Shown here: positions 1 through 9,985 of the stretch, one piece after another | Layout: every line of letters begins with the position of its first letter | Position numbering within the stretch: position 1 is the first letter of the stretch | Assembly (NCBI RefSeq): GCF_022458985.1 | Contig: NC_061771.1 | Span: forward strand, 30,678,322-30,742,321 | Reading direction: 5' to 3' | Length of the DNA: 64,000 nucleotides | From: Mugil cephalus | Lineage: Eukaryota; Chordata; Actinopteri; Mugiliformes; Mugilidae | Position numbers and translations under genes: made by a program | The notes under the pieces: generated by a model | The model's input: only the letters and a program-made list of their open reading frames with translations | Told to the model about the DNA's origin: nothing | Databases searched by the model: none

Positions 1-245
1 TAAAATACATGAGAGTTTTACATGACTTATTTCCTGGTGTGGCTTTATTGCAGTTCATCACTCTTCTGATAGTTGTTCTGTTTTTTTCTGACCTCTGCTG
101 GGCATAGAGAAAGACTACACCAGACTTCACTTCACTTTTATTAACAACAATAAACTTTTTAAGTGTTTCTGAATATATTGAACCCGACTTAAACTCACAT
201 TCAGTTTGCATCATTGTTTCCATCTAGTGACTGAACTGTAGGAAA
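1..245 (-). other. Upstream flank of a TRIM copy beyond the left edge
   Basis: This stretch resembles the region upstream of the TRIM copies at 54540-54790 (same orientation) and 6990-7110 (opposite orientation). Shared words include CTGACCTCTGCTGG, ACTACACCAGACTTCACTT and TTTCCATCTAGTGACTGAAC. Its orientation implies a minus-strand TRIM gene to the left of the window. No coding part is visible. A Harbinger fragment interrupts the flank just after it. Confidence 0.6.
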
Positions 246-324
246 TCTGCTCTTCACATGGCATATGCCCACATCAACGTCACTTTCAGATGTATCAAAA
301 GTGAATTGACCGTGGAAATGGGCG

Positions 325-612
325 GTGACCTCCGCCAACATCATTGCTGGCGTACACCGGTTTCCACAGTATTGTGAAATCAATCATCATTTTCGTTTGC
401 TGAGGCCAGTATTACTGGAGCTGTGCGCAAAGCTGCGGAGCCAGGTATTGTCCATGCCCACACAGGTGCTCACCACACTGGGGTTCCTGGCAACAGGGGC
501 TTTGCAGCGGGAACTGGCCGACCGGTCAGGAGTGTGTCAGTCAACCCTGAGCCGTGCCATGCCAGCTGTGTGGGACGAGATCATCAATCATCAGGGCCTT
601 TGTCAGGAGGTA
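325..612 (+). pseudogene. HARBI1-like (PIF/Harbinger) transposase N-terminal exon remnant
   Basis: The reading frame gives about 95 residues. They include VLTTLGFLATGALQRELADR followed by SGVCQSTLSRAMPAV, the helix-turn-helix-like N-terminal part typical of HARBI1/PIF-Harbinger transposases. The similarity stops near a GAG|GTAAAT splice-donor-like sequence. The next exon with the DDE catalytic domain is not found downstream. I read it as a fragment of a dead element; a domesticated exon is possible but nothing here supports it. Confidence 0.6.
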
Positions 613-929
613 AATTGTCTGACTTCATTGAGTCATTGATATGATAAAAACATGTGAGTCTGGTAGCAGGTAGAGTTGTTTGGCTCATCAACTACCCCAT
701 GGTAGATACAGACAGGAGGTAGCCATTACCCCAAAAAGACAGCAGGGGGTTAATAATCACATAGTCCACGGAGACAGAAAATGATGAAATTCACTCTGAT
801 TCTCTGGTCTTAATGAAGATCTTGAATTTCATCATTTCCTGTAAATCAGGACTCAAAGAAAACAAATGAGCTGGTTACAGACATCGTTATTTCTGCTTTA
901 AAACAAAAGCACAGTGAAAATAACATCAC

Positions 930-1325
930 ATATTCTCCGATTTACTTCAATACAGTTTTCTGTCCACCTCTTTTCATTTCTGAAGCCCAGTCAACCACTT
1001 CTCTCCCATTAAAGCTTTATGTGTCAACAATCCTGTAAGATTTATATCATGTGGAAAGAATCAAACTGATAATCTGATCAGAACCTTTGTAAATTATTTT
1101 AAAACAAATTCAAAGTCAAGTACGGGATTCTCTCCACATGTGACTTCCAACTCAGAGTAGATAGATGCAGGTGTTTTCAGGTAAAAAACATACACTCAGT
1201 TATCAGAGGTATGTTTGTCTCAACAACAAAGAGCACCGTAGCCTCTGAAGCATCGTGGTCACATCATCATATCTGGGGGCTGCTGATCTACATCTGGAAC
1301 CTGGGCCCCAAGTCACAAATAGCCA
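930..1325 (+). mobile_element. Decayed Tc1/mariner-like fragment (paralogous to 58003-58400)
   Basis: The segment aligns by eye with 58003-58400, sharing GGTGTTTTCAG, TTATCAGAGGTATGTTTG, AAAGAGCAC.GTAGCCTCTG and GATCTACATCTGGAACCTGG-like words. In the other copy the translation contains LLWSDETRI, YQRYVW and, in a shifted frame, VKQGGHCIMFWG, which are Tc1-family transposase signatures. Here the frame is broken. A short minisatellite begins directly after it. Confidence 0.5.
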
Positions 1326-1415
1326 AGTGTCAACAAAATACAAGAAGGAACAAGGAACAATACAAGAAGGAACATTAAATGAAGGAACAAGGAACAATAC
1401 ATTGTGGAACATTTT
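1326..1415. repeat. Short GGAACA minisatellite
   Basis: Tandem variants of AAGGAACAA and GGAACAATACAAGAAGGAACA. The monomer is the same as in the long array at 3945-5062, on the other side of TG...CA element copy A. Confidence 0.75.
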
Positions 1416-2112
1416 GTTTCTCCCTCGACTCCCCAGGAGGGGTCACTTCGTCAGACAGTCTATGATGGACAGGACTGTTGTTGTTTCCTTTGCAGATTTC
1501 TGAGACCATAAAACAAAGCCACAAAACGAGCCTGTAAGTACAGTCCCATGCCAACGAGCAAGAATTTAGTACTTTTTCTCCCGCCTACGTGTAATCCACC
1601 AGCAGGCACTAGAGATGAGAACAACCAGACTTCTCGGCGCCTGGACCACCTGTGGCAGATAAAGATAAATAATAATTAAGAACTGCAAGATCCCTCATCG
1701 ACTACAACTACAAACTATGTAAATGTAAATGTCATGTAAACTATGAAATGTACACTTGTAACCAAAATTACAATGTTTGATCTATACTCAGCTCGTGATT
1801 TGTGTCAATTTACAGTTTTGTTCGTCTTTCTAGCTTGAAATTTGGTAAAGTTAGTCCCTTAGTATTTTAATCCTAAGTCTCTACCATGAAGCCATACTGC
1901 CATCCAGAGGCTAGATAAAGAAATGTCTTTGGAATGTGGTAGTTTAGTCAAGGCAAAACTGCTTAGCCTAGCCCGAATATAATCTACCTTTACTTGCAAG
2001 CGCTTCTTACTATCATTATTTAGTTATAATGAATTAGGATATTGAGTAAAGTCATAGAAATGAATGAATGTTAGTGATAATGTGTTTTCATGCCGACATG
2101 ATGTTTCATTCC

Positions 2113-3190
2113 AAAAAATCAAGGAATCATGATGTGGCATGAGAAAGGAAAATGGCAAGGAAAAAAACAAGGACGAGGAAACATGGAACATGCGTGGAGA
2201 CGTTAAGACGACGCGACAAGGAAGAAAGGGAAAGGCAGGGCTATATATACACATGAGGACTGAGGGATGACAAGACACAGGTGAGACGCATGAGGGCAAT
2301 CACAGCAGGAGAAACCAATTAATAATCACGAAACAAGGAGGCACAAAACAGGATACCCAGAAACTTAACAAAATAAAACAGGAAACACAAGACATGACCC
2401 AGACACACATGACCAACCACAAGGAGACAGGAGAGACAGGAAACTAGATAACCCCCCCCCCCACCCGGTGGCGGGACGCTCCCGAGGACGGCTGGGAGGC
2501 TGGGAAAATGTGGCAGGCCGCTCAGGAACGCAGGCGTGGACTGCCGGTGCGGCAAAGGGCTCAGGATCGGGAACTCAGGCGTGGGCTGCAGGTGCGGCGA
2601 CCGGCTCAGGATTGGAAACGTAGGCATGCGCTGCCGGTGCGGCGACCGGCTCAGGATCGGGAACGCGGGCATGGGCAGCAGGTGCGGTAACCGCCTCAGG
2701 AACATGGTCTGCCGGACCTAACGGCTCCTCAGAATCGGGGACGTGGACTACCGCAGCAAACGGCTCCTCAAGAATGTGGGCGATGGGAGCAAACGGCTCC
2801 TCGGGAACATGGACGATGGGAGCAAACGGCTCCTCGGGAACGTGGACAATGGGAGCAAACGGCTCCTCAAGGAACGGGAACGTGGGCAATGGGAGCAAAC
2901 GGCTCCTCAGGAACGGGAACGTGAGATGCTGCGGACGGCTGGTTCCTGGGTGCAGGCACTGGGTGCAGGTACTGGGACGCACTGCAGACGGCCGGCCAAG
3001 ACCGGGGACAAGGAGACAAGGAGGCACAAAACAAGAAACCCAGAAACTTAACAAAATAAAACAGGAAATACAAGACACGACCCAGACACACATGACCGAC
3101 CACAAGGAGACATGACAGACAGGAAACTAGATAACTCGACAAAATAAAACAGGGAACTTCAAAACATAACTCCAAAATGAAAGACAGACC
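2113..3190 (-). mobile_element. Copy-A-specific insert with TATA-like box, direct repeats and minisatellite
   Basis: This block is absent from copy B. Two direct repeats of about 120 bp (about 2333-2452 and 3016-3135, sharing AAACTTAACAAAATAAAACA and CAGACACACATGACC) flank a GC-rich minisatellite. TATATATA occurs at about 2242-2249 and, read on the minus strand, precedes a pyrimidine-rich stretch, as in a retroelement promoter. I infer a nested retroelement remnant on the minus strand. Confidence 0.4.
2525..2925. repeat. GC-rich minisatellite with 45-bp and 33-bp units
   Basis: Left part: 45-bp units with core CTCAGGATCGGGAAC and GGTGCGGCGACCGG, about three copies from 2561. Right part: units of about 33 bp with core ACGGCTCCTCGGGAAC and GATGGGAGCAA, about five copies. 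Both periods are multiples of three. The minus strand stays open through them and reads as Pro/Glu/Ala-rich 15- and 11-residue repeats (PEPVAAPAAHA; VPEEPFAPIVH). Confidence 0.8.
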
Positions 3191-3944
3191 TAAACCATGA
3201 CACACTGACAACCGATTTTTAACACACGTCATCTGACTCTGCTGCACGGCAACTTCACAGTTGTCCACTTTGTCTACATAACGCTGAAGAAGACTCCAGC
3301 TGTAACCGACACTGAGGTTAAGATCTGTAGGACTGTCCATCAATCTACTTTCAGTGCATCAGTACTGCTGGGTTTCCCCGACGACACCGCTGTGGAAGAT
3401 CAAGCTCACCAGGGTTTGGTAACCTGATCCAGTTGTTCGGAGCGGCATCCAAGGAGTTTCCATAAGTAGACCATCACCTCATATTTGAGCAGAGTTGATG
3501 ATTGTGGTATAACTAACGAAACCTGAAACAAATCTAAATCGTTAATTTAAGAAATGAGGTTCCGTTTGCGTCCTCAATTTCATTCATACTTCTCACTTTA
3601 GTTAAACTCGTTTCTTTTGATATTCTCATCATTTTCCATTACACTGTTATATTATTCATCATATTGTTTATTAATCACAATTCACCTATGTACATAAAGC
3701 ACATATTTAACTTAAGTCATTGTTAGAAGGTCCTTGTGAGCTGGAAATAGGTGATCCCTGTACTGATAGCTGACGCCTCAGATATGATGAGACTGATTAA
3801 ATACTAATAATTAATGTCGATCCAATATTAATTGAGTTATTCTCATAGTGTATTCTAAATCTGTGAGTGGTGCCCCATTTTGAGAAGTGCAGTTATTACA
3901 CTTAATTGTTTAATAACTTATTTCCCCTACAATATGAAGGTACA

Positions 3945-5062
3945 TTACATGAAGGAACAAGGAACAATACTCGAAGGAACATTACACGAAGGAACAATAC
4001 ATGAAGGAACAATACTTGAAGGAACATTACATGGTGGAACAATACATGAAGGAACAAGGAACAATATACGAAGGGGCAAAACATCAATGAACAAGGAACA
4101 ATAGATGAAGGAACAATATATGAAGCAACATAGAACAATACATGAAGGAACATTACATGATGAAGGAACAAAGAACAGTACATGAAGGAACAATACTTGG
4201 AGGAACATTACATGAAGGAACAAAACACGAAGGAACAATACTTGAAAGAACATTACATGAAGGAACAATACATAAAGATATAAGGAACATTACATGGAGG
4301 AACAATACATGAAGGAACAAGGAACAACACGTGAAAGAACAATCCATGAAGGAACAAGGATCAATCCATGAAGGAACAAGGAACGATGCATGTAGGAACA
4401 TTACATGAAGGAACAATGTATGAAGGAACATGGCACAATACATGAAGGAACAATAGATGAAGGAAAAATACAAAAAGGAACAATACGTGAAGAAACATTA
4501 CATGAAGGAACAAGAAACATCACATGAAAGAAACAATACATGAAGAAACATTACATGAAGGAACAAAACATGAAGTAACAAGGGACAATACATGAAGGAA
4601 CAACAGATGAAAGAACACGGGACAATACATGAAAGAACAAGGAACAATATATGAAGGAACACTACATGAAGGAATATTACATGAAGGAACAGCACATGAA
4701 GGACCATTACATGAAGAAACAAGGAATATCACATGAAGGACCAATACATGAAGGGACATTACATGAAGGAACAAGGAACAACACATGAAGGAACACGGAA
4801 CAATACATGAAGAAACAATACATGAAGGAACACGGACCAATACATGAAGGAACAATACTTGAAGGAACAATACATGAAGGGAAATTACATGAAGGAACAC
4901 GGACCAATACATGAAGGAACACGGACCAATACATGAAGGAACAATACTTGAAGGAACAATACATGAAGGGAAATTACATGAAGGAACACGGACCAATACT
5001 TGAAGGAACACGGACCAATACATGATGGAACATTACATGAAGGAAGAAGGACCAATACCAAT
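3945..5062. repeat. 1.1-kb minisatellite, core GAAGGAACAATACAT
   Basis: More than 60 imperfect short units combine ACATGAAGGAACA, GGAACAATAC and AAGGAACAAGGAACA. Higher-order periodicity is visible near the right end, where CACGGACCAATACATGAAG units of about 60 bp repeat nearly exactly. The minus strand has few stop codons, giving spurious MFLHVLFLHV-type frames. Confidence 0.9.
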
Positions 5063-6164
5063 ACTGGTGGGATCATGCAGGGAATTCTGCAATTCAGAAA
5101 TACTATAATCAATGCCCTCACAACAAGAACACAGTAGCCAGAGAAAACCCATGCAACATGCAAATACCACCTATAAATGCCCTAGTCAACTCAAACTTGG
5201 GTTCATATCAAAAGCACCATGAAACGTTCAAGATCTCACTAAATCAAATACTCAAGATCGAAACAATAACACTACAACAATAATAAAAAAAAAACACAAT
5301 GCACAGGTCATGGTGTGAACGGCACACACCCAAAACACAGCAATCAATCACCACAAACAATATACCACAGCCATTTCATGGATGTTATTAATGTGTCTAT
5401 AAATAAAGTTTGAGTTGAACTGAAGTGACAAACCTCAGTGTGACATTGTTATCATGTCTATTTATCTACACAATCTAATTCCCAAATGTTATATTCTTGA
5501 TGTCTGTGGTGGAGGTAGGTCACTGCCACCTTCTGCCACCAGAACATTATGATCAAGACCATCAACTGAGGATTCATCTGATCTGTCCCCTGAGGTTCAG
5601 TTATATCTCACTTATTTAAAGCAAACAGGAGGCAGCTGAACAGAATTTGAAGTTATTTGATTACTTTATTTGAAGACAGATTTCTGTTTAAAGTTAGTAA
5701 ATTATGAATGCATCATAATGTATATTTACCATTAAATATGAACTATTTTGCAAAAGAATTACAGAGAATCTGATCAATTAAATGAAATAAGTTTCTTATT
5801 GTTTCATTTTTTTTATGTTTTCTATCCGCAGTTTGTTTTCATTGTACAGAAAGTCAGTATAAAAATTTGGTATAGAAAAGTTGGTATATATGTTGTTGTG
5901 TGTCGTGGCAAAAGATCTTGAGCAAAAAGTCTAATACACAAATAATAGGATTCCGGAGGCTAGCTGGAGGACTGGCAACTGGAAGAACTGGCAGAGAATG
6001 GTAGAGTGGAGAGTCCTTAAACATGGTTTAACACAACGAGAGATGTGAAACAGGTGGGAAGGCAGCCCAGCCCCAGCGTAGCAATCAGCAGCTCATTCCA
6101 CACACCTGAGGTGAGAAAAGCAGGCATGAAAGTAAACCAAAAGAGGGCAACAAGTCACCTCCTA
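5063..6164. other. AT-rich intergenic stretch, no gene seen
   Basis: Only short A-tracts (5282-5298) and unremarkable AT-rich sequence were seen. No open frame of interest and no recognised repeat. Confidence 0.5.
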
Positions 6165-6795
6165 ACAGAATGTCACAGCTGAAATCGAGACTTGTCAGAC
6201 CACGTTTTTCCAATGTTCTTTTGTCCAATTTTTGTGAGCCAAACTGTAGTCTCGGCATCTGTTCTTAGCTGACAAGAGTGACACCCGATGGAGTCTTCTG
6301 CTGCTGTAGCCCATCTTCTTCAAGGTTGGACATGTTGTGCATTCAGAGATGGTATTCTACATTCCTTGGTTGTAACCAGTGGTTATTTGAGTTACTGTTT
6401 CCTTTCTATCATCTCCAACTAGTCTGCCCATTCTCCTCTGACCTCTCACATCAACAAGACATTTTAGTCCACACAATTGCTACTCACTGGATATTTCCTC
6501 TTTTTCGGACCATTCTCCGTAAACCCTAGAGATGGTTGTGTGTGAAAATCCCAGTAGATCAGTTTCTGAAATACTCAGACCAGCCCGCCTGGCACCAACA
6601 ACCATACCACGTTCAAAGTCATTTAGATCCTCTTTCTTCCCCATTCTCATGTTCAGCTTGAACTTCAGGAAGTTGTCTTGATCACCTCTACATGAATAAA
6701 TTCATTGAATTTCAGTCTTGTGATTGAGTGATTAGCTATTTGTGTTAACCAGGAATCGAACTGTTGTACCCAATAAAGTGGCCAGTGAGTGTTTA
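6165..6795 (-). mobile_element. Decayed Tc1-like transposon (N-terminal half of transposase)
   Basis: The minus strand from 6644 reads MGKKEDLNDFERGMVVGARR, then AGLSISET, LLGFSHTTISRVYGEWSEKE and, after stops and shifts, RRMGRLV-like and RKQ-like pieces. This is the paired helix-turn-helix DNA-binding half of a Tc1-family transposase. In-frame stops and small indels kill it, and the DDE half is missing. The 6760-6795 end carries AATAAAGTGGCCAGTGAGTG, a terminal sequence common for this fish Tc1 group. It lies just upstream of the intact TRIM gene. Confidence 0.75.
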
Positions 6796-6989
6796 CTTGA
6801 CATATGTGAGAGACCACATGGCTCAGCAGAGGAGCTTTACAACCCGAAGGTAATGTTTTATTATGAGAGACTATTTTTTCGTGTCGTGATCACTCTCTTT
6901 GTAAAATCTTGTCACTGATAAAATGTAGCATATTAGATAATTTAAGTTCTATCACAGAGTAAGGTGACCTCATCTGAAGAATAAATTTG

Positions 6990-7300
6990 ACTTTCCTACT
7001 GTTCAGTCACTAGATGGAAACAATGATCCAAACTGAATGAACCTTTTTCAAAAGTTTATTTTTGTTAATGACAGTAAAGTGAAATATGGTGTGGGTCTTC
7101 TCTGTGACCAAAAGAGATCAGAAAGGACACCAATGAATGGAAGACTTTGATCTGAAAAAAAAAAACACATTGGAGTCTTTTTAAGAGTCACACAAGGGAA
7201 TTAAATAGGTCATAATGCCAATGCATTTTAAACTGATCACGTCTGAACTTGAAGCAGGAAACAAACTGTGCCAAACAGACCTGCAGTTAGAGGAAGCGGT
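6990..7300 (+). promoter_or_regulatory. TRIM upstream region
   Basis: This block matches the upstream flanks of other TRIM copies (1-245 reversed; 54540-54790 reversed). No TATA box is obvious. It is part of the recurring TRIM unit and probably holds the promoter; the exact start of transcription cannot be set from sequence alone. Confidence 0.4.
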
Positions 7301-7453
7301 TAACCATGAAGACCAGATTCAACGTCAGTTTACTGAAGTGAAAGTTCGTCAGAGCGGCAGCAGAGCTGTAGTCAAGACAAATCTCTGTGTTTCTATCTGA
7401 AGAAAATTCATCTGAGTTCATCTGTTCTTTCTCAACATCTGACTCAAATACTG
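7301..7453 (+). other. Predicted 5' noncoding exon of the TRIM gene at 7647
   Basis: The exon ends CAAATACTG|GTGAGTACAG with a strong splice donor at 7454. The same end and donor occur before the copies at 49664 and 63049 and near 54325 (all minus strand). The matching acceptor is TTGTTGTCAG|TGTGTAGACATG, so exon 2 starts at 7638, nine bases before the start codon. Within the exon, GAAGTGAAAGT (7335-7345) fits the interferon-regulatory-factor core AANNGAAA. The left boundary is a guess. Confidence 0.55.
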
Positions 7454-7646
7454 GTGAGTACAGCCGATAATATTTACTGTGTTTCAACAACCAGCATCAA
7501 AACTTAGAGCTTAAGTTCAACAGGAAGTTCCACTCTTTCCACTTCACACTGACTCAGCACGTTTCTTTAGAAGTTCAATAACTCATCAATAATCAATAAA
7601 TCTTTACTTAAAGTGTGTTTTTCTCTCTTGTTGTCAGTGTGTAGAC

Positions 7647-9284
7647 ATGTGTGCTGCCAGATGTCTAAGTTCTGAAGATCAGTTTCTGTGCTCCATCTGT
7701 CTGGATGTGTTCACTGATCCAGTCACTACATCATGTGGACACAACTTCTGTAAACACTGTATCACTGAACACTGGGATACTACTGATCGATACAGGTGTC
7801 CCCTTTGTACAGAGATTTTCTACACTAGACCTCAGCTGAAGATCAACACATTCATCAGTGAGATGGTTACTCAGTTCAGACATGAAGCTCAACAGAAAAC
7901 CAGCAGCTCAGAGCAACAAGCTGCCAAACCAGGAGAAGTTCCCTGTGACGTCTGCACTGGAACCAAACTGAAGGCCCTGAAGTCCTGCCTGGTGTGTCTG
8001 CTCTCCTACTGTGACTCTCACCTGGAGCCTCATCTGACAATGTCACGTCTGAAAAGACATCAGCTGATCCATCCTGTGGACAACCTGGAAGACAGGATGT
8101 GTAGGAAGCACGATAAACCTCTGGAGCTGTTCTGTAAGACCGACCAGACATGTGTCTGCATGCTCTGCTCTGTTTTAGACCACAAGACACATGAGTTTGT
8201 TCCTCTGAAAGAAGAATATGAAGGAAAGAAGGCAGAGCTGGAGAAGACAGAGGATGAAATTCAGCGGATGATCCAGAAGAGACGACTGAAGATTGAGGAG
8301 ATGAAAGAGTCAGTGAAGATGAGTAAAGTTGCTGCAGACAGAGAGAAAGCAGAAGGTGTTCAGGTCTTCACTACTCTGAAGGAGTCTGTTGAGAGAGGCC
8401 TGGACCAGCTCATAAAGGAGATCGAAGACAAACAGAAAACAACAGAGAAACAGGCTGAAGGTTTCATCAAAGATCTGGAACAGGAAGTCTCTGAGCTGAT
8501 GAAGAGGAGCTCTGTGGTAAAGCAGCTCTCACGCTCTGAAGACCACCTCCACCTCCTCCAAAGCTTCTCCTCCCTGAAAGCTGCTCCACCCACCAAGGAC
8601 TGGACAGAGGTCAGCGTCCGTCCACCATCATATGAGGGGACTGTGGTGAGAGCTGTGACTCAGCTGGAGGAGACACTCAGGAAAGACAAGAAGAAGCTGC
8701 TTAAGGCTGAGCTGAAGAGGGCCCAGCAGTATGCAGTGGATGTGACTCTAGATCCTGACACAGCAAATCCCTACCTCATCCTGTCTGATGATGGAAAACA
8801 AGTGATTCATAGTACTGTGAGGAAGAATCTTCCAGACAACCCAGAGAGATTTTCGTTTTGTCTTTGTGTTTTCGGAAAGAAGAGTTTCTCTTCAGGCAGA
8901 TTTTACTTTCAGGTTCAGGTTAAAGGAAAAACTGACTGGGATCTAGGAGTGGCCAGAGAGTCAGTCAACAGGAAGGGAAGCATCACAGCAAGTCCTCAGA
9001 ATGGTTTCTGGACTGTTCGTTTGAGAAATAGCAATGAATACGAAGCCTGTGCTGGTCCTTCAGTGCGTCTCTCTCTTGGTTCTCGTCCTGAGAAGGTGGG
9101 AGTGTTTGTGGATTATGAGGAGGGTCTGGTCTCCTTTCATGATGTAGATACTGCAGCTCTTATCTACTCCTTTACTGGCTGCCACTTCAATGACAAACTT
9201 TACCCATTGTTGGGCCCTAGTCTGAACTATGGTGGTGAAAATTCTGCACCTCTGATCATCTGTCCTGTCAATCAAACTGTCTGA
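7647..9284 (+). CDS. TRIM-family E3 ubiquitin ligase with PRY/SPRY (fish TRIM25-like/finTRIM-like), intact
   Basis: The 545-residue protein is encoded in one uninterrupted exon. RING finger at residues 15-54: C15, C18, C30, H32, C35, C38, C51, C54 are all present. B-box 1-like cluster at 100-129 (C100, C103, C114, C117, C122, H125). B-box 2 at 152-182 (C152, H155, C163, C171, C174, H179, H182). Coiled coil at about 190-315 (EEYEGKKAELEKTEDEIQ and on). PRY starts at about 362 (YAVDVTLDPDTANP), SPRY runs to the C-terminus (SGRFYFQVQVKG; WDLGVARESVNRKG). Family knowledge: RING recruits an E2 for ubiquitin transfer, the coiled coil dimerises, and B30.2 binds the target; fish paralogues respond to virus and interferon. 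The start is fixed by an acceptor nine bases upstream. The coding region has no introns, unlike many TRIMs. The specific orthologue cannot be named from sequence. Confidence 0.9.
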   Translation: MCAARCLSSEDQFLCSICLDVFTDPVTTSCGHNFCKHCITEHWDTTDRYRCPLCTEIFYTRPQLKINTFISEMVTQFRHEAQQKTSSSEQQAAKPGEVPCDVCTGTKLKALKSCLVCLLSYCDSHLEPHLTMSRLKRHQLIHPVDNLEDRMCRKHDKPLELFCKTDQTCVCMLCSVLDHKTHEFVPLKEEYEGKKAELEKTEDEIQRMIQKRRLKIEEMKESVKMSKVAADREKAEGVQVFTTLKESVERGLDQLIKEIEDKQKTTEKQAEGFIKDLEQEVSELMKRSSVVKQLSRSEDHLHLLQSFSSLKAAPPTKDWTEVSVRPPSYEGTVVRAVTQLEETLRKDKKKLLKAELKRAQQYAVDVTLDPDTANPYLILSDDGKQVIHSTVRKNLPDNPERFSFCLCVFGKKSFSSGRFYFQVQVKGKTDWDLGVARESVNRKGSITASPQNGFWTVRLRNSNEYEACAGPSVRLSLGSRPEKVGVFVDYEEGLVSFHDVDTAALIYSFTGCHFNDKLYPLLGPSLNYGGENSAPLIICPVNQTV

Positions 9285-9680
9285 TCCATTTAATGATGAA
9301 GCTTTGAGATCAATGAATGAACTTATTGATCTTCACTCTTTATTCCCACTCTGTACATATATGCTTCAATACTACAATACTGGTACAGCTGTGAGCACAA
9401 AGATATCAATGGATTAGAGGGATATGGTACAAACTGATCATTCTGGAATAAAATGATTTCATTGTGAATTATCATAAAAATGTTCATATCAACTTTTTTC
9501 ATTCCTTCATTCTTCAATTTATCAGTTTAGATTTAATGGTTGTTGGACTTTTACTTTTTACTTGCCTTTATGTTTTTATTCTGTTGATTCATGAAACTCT
9601 TGTGTGTAATTTGTGTTAACTATGAAATGAGCTACAATTAAAGAGCTGTGTCATGCCTGTGTCATCAGGAGAGTGTGTTG
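9285..9680 (+). other. 3' UTR and end of the intact TRIM gene
   Basis: The stop codon TGA is followed by a flank conserved in all TRIM copies (CATTTAATGATGAAGCTTTGAG, read in two parts). Possible polyadenylation signals are GGAATAAAATG near 9447 and CAATTAAAG near 9637. From about 9350 this sequence is the left arm of an inverted repeat with 11930-12538. Confidence 0.5.
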
Positions 9681-9985
9681 ATGAAAAAAATACATGAGAA
9701 ATATTGATTGATAGATTGATTATTAAAATGTGACAGTTTGTATTAATGAATATCTACACACAAATATGAGAGATTATAACCATATGGCTAATTTCCATAT
9801 CACAACTCATTAGCTGGTAAAAACAAAAAAAAACAAAACAAACAACAACAAAAAATTACAGTCACCATAATACCATAACTGGACAAAAACACACAAAAAA
9901 GAAGAACAAGACTGCAACAAGAAATAGTGCACAGATACACACAAAAGCTGGTGTACCAACGCATGCTACCAAGCACTAATCAGAG
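9350..9985 (+). repeat. Inverted-repeat arm 1 (TRIM 3' flank)
   Basis: The reverse complement of this segment recurs at 11930-12538. Shared stretches include CAATACTACAATACTGGTA, GATTTAATGGTTGTTGGAC and ACTTTTACTTTTTAC with small differences. It reflects two TRIM units placed tail to tail. Confidence 0.75.

Larger units (their letters stand above)
1749..3931 (+). mobile_element. TG...CA terminal element, copy A (putative long LTR-like element)
   Basis: The stretch is a diverged, inverted counterpart of 12539-14404. Matches run from TGTACACTTGTAACC at the left end to CCCCTACA at the right end. Homology covers about 1749-2112 and 3195-3931; the middle (2113-3190) is specific to this copy. The right part carries ATGTACATAAAGC where copy B (reversed) has TTTGTAAATAAACC, which could be a polyadenylation signal near the 3' end of an LTR. 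No clean target-site duplication is seen around copy A. TG/CA termini plus the 4-bp duplication around copy B suggest an LTR, but no internal retroviral genes are present and a DNA transposon is not excluded. Confidence 0.5.

Noticed and set aside
3902-5163. Long minus-strand frames of MFLHVLFLHV type
   Set aside because: They are translations of the GGAACA minisatellite, open in several frames at once, with no start context or domain.
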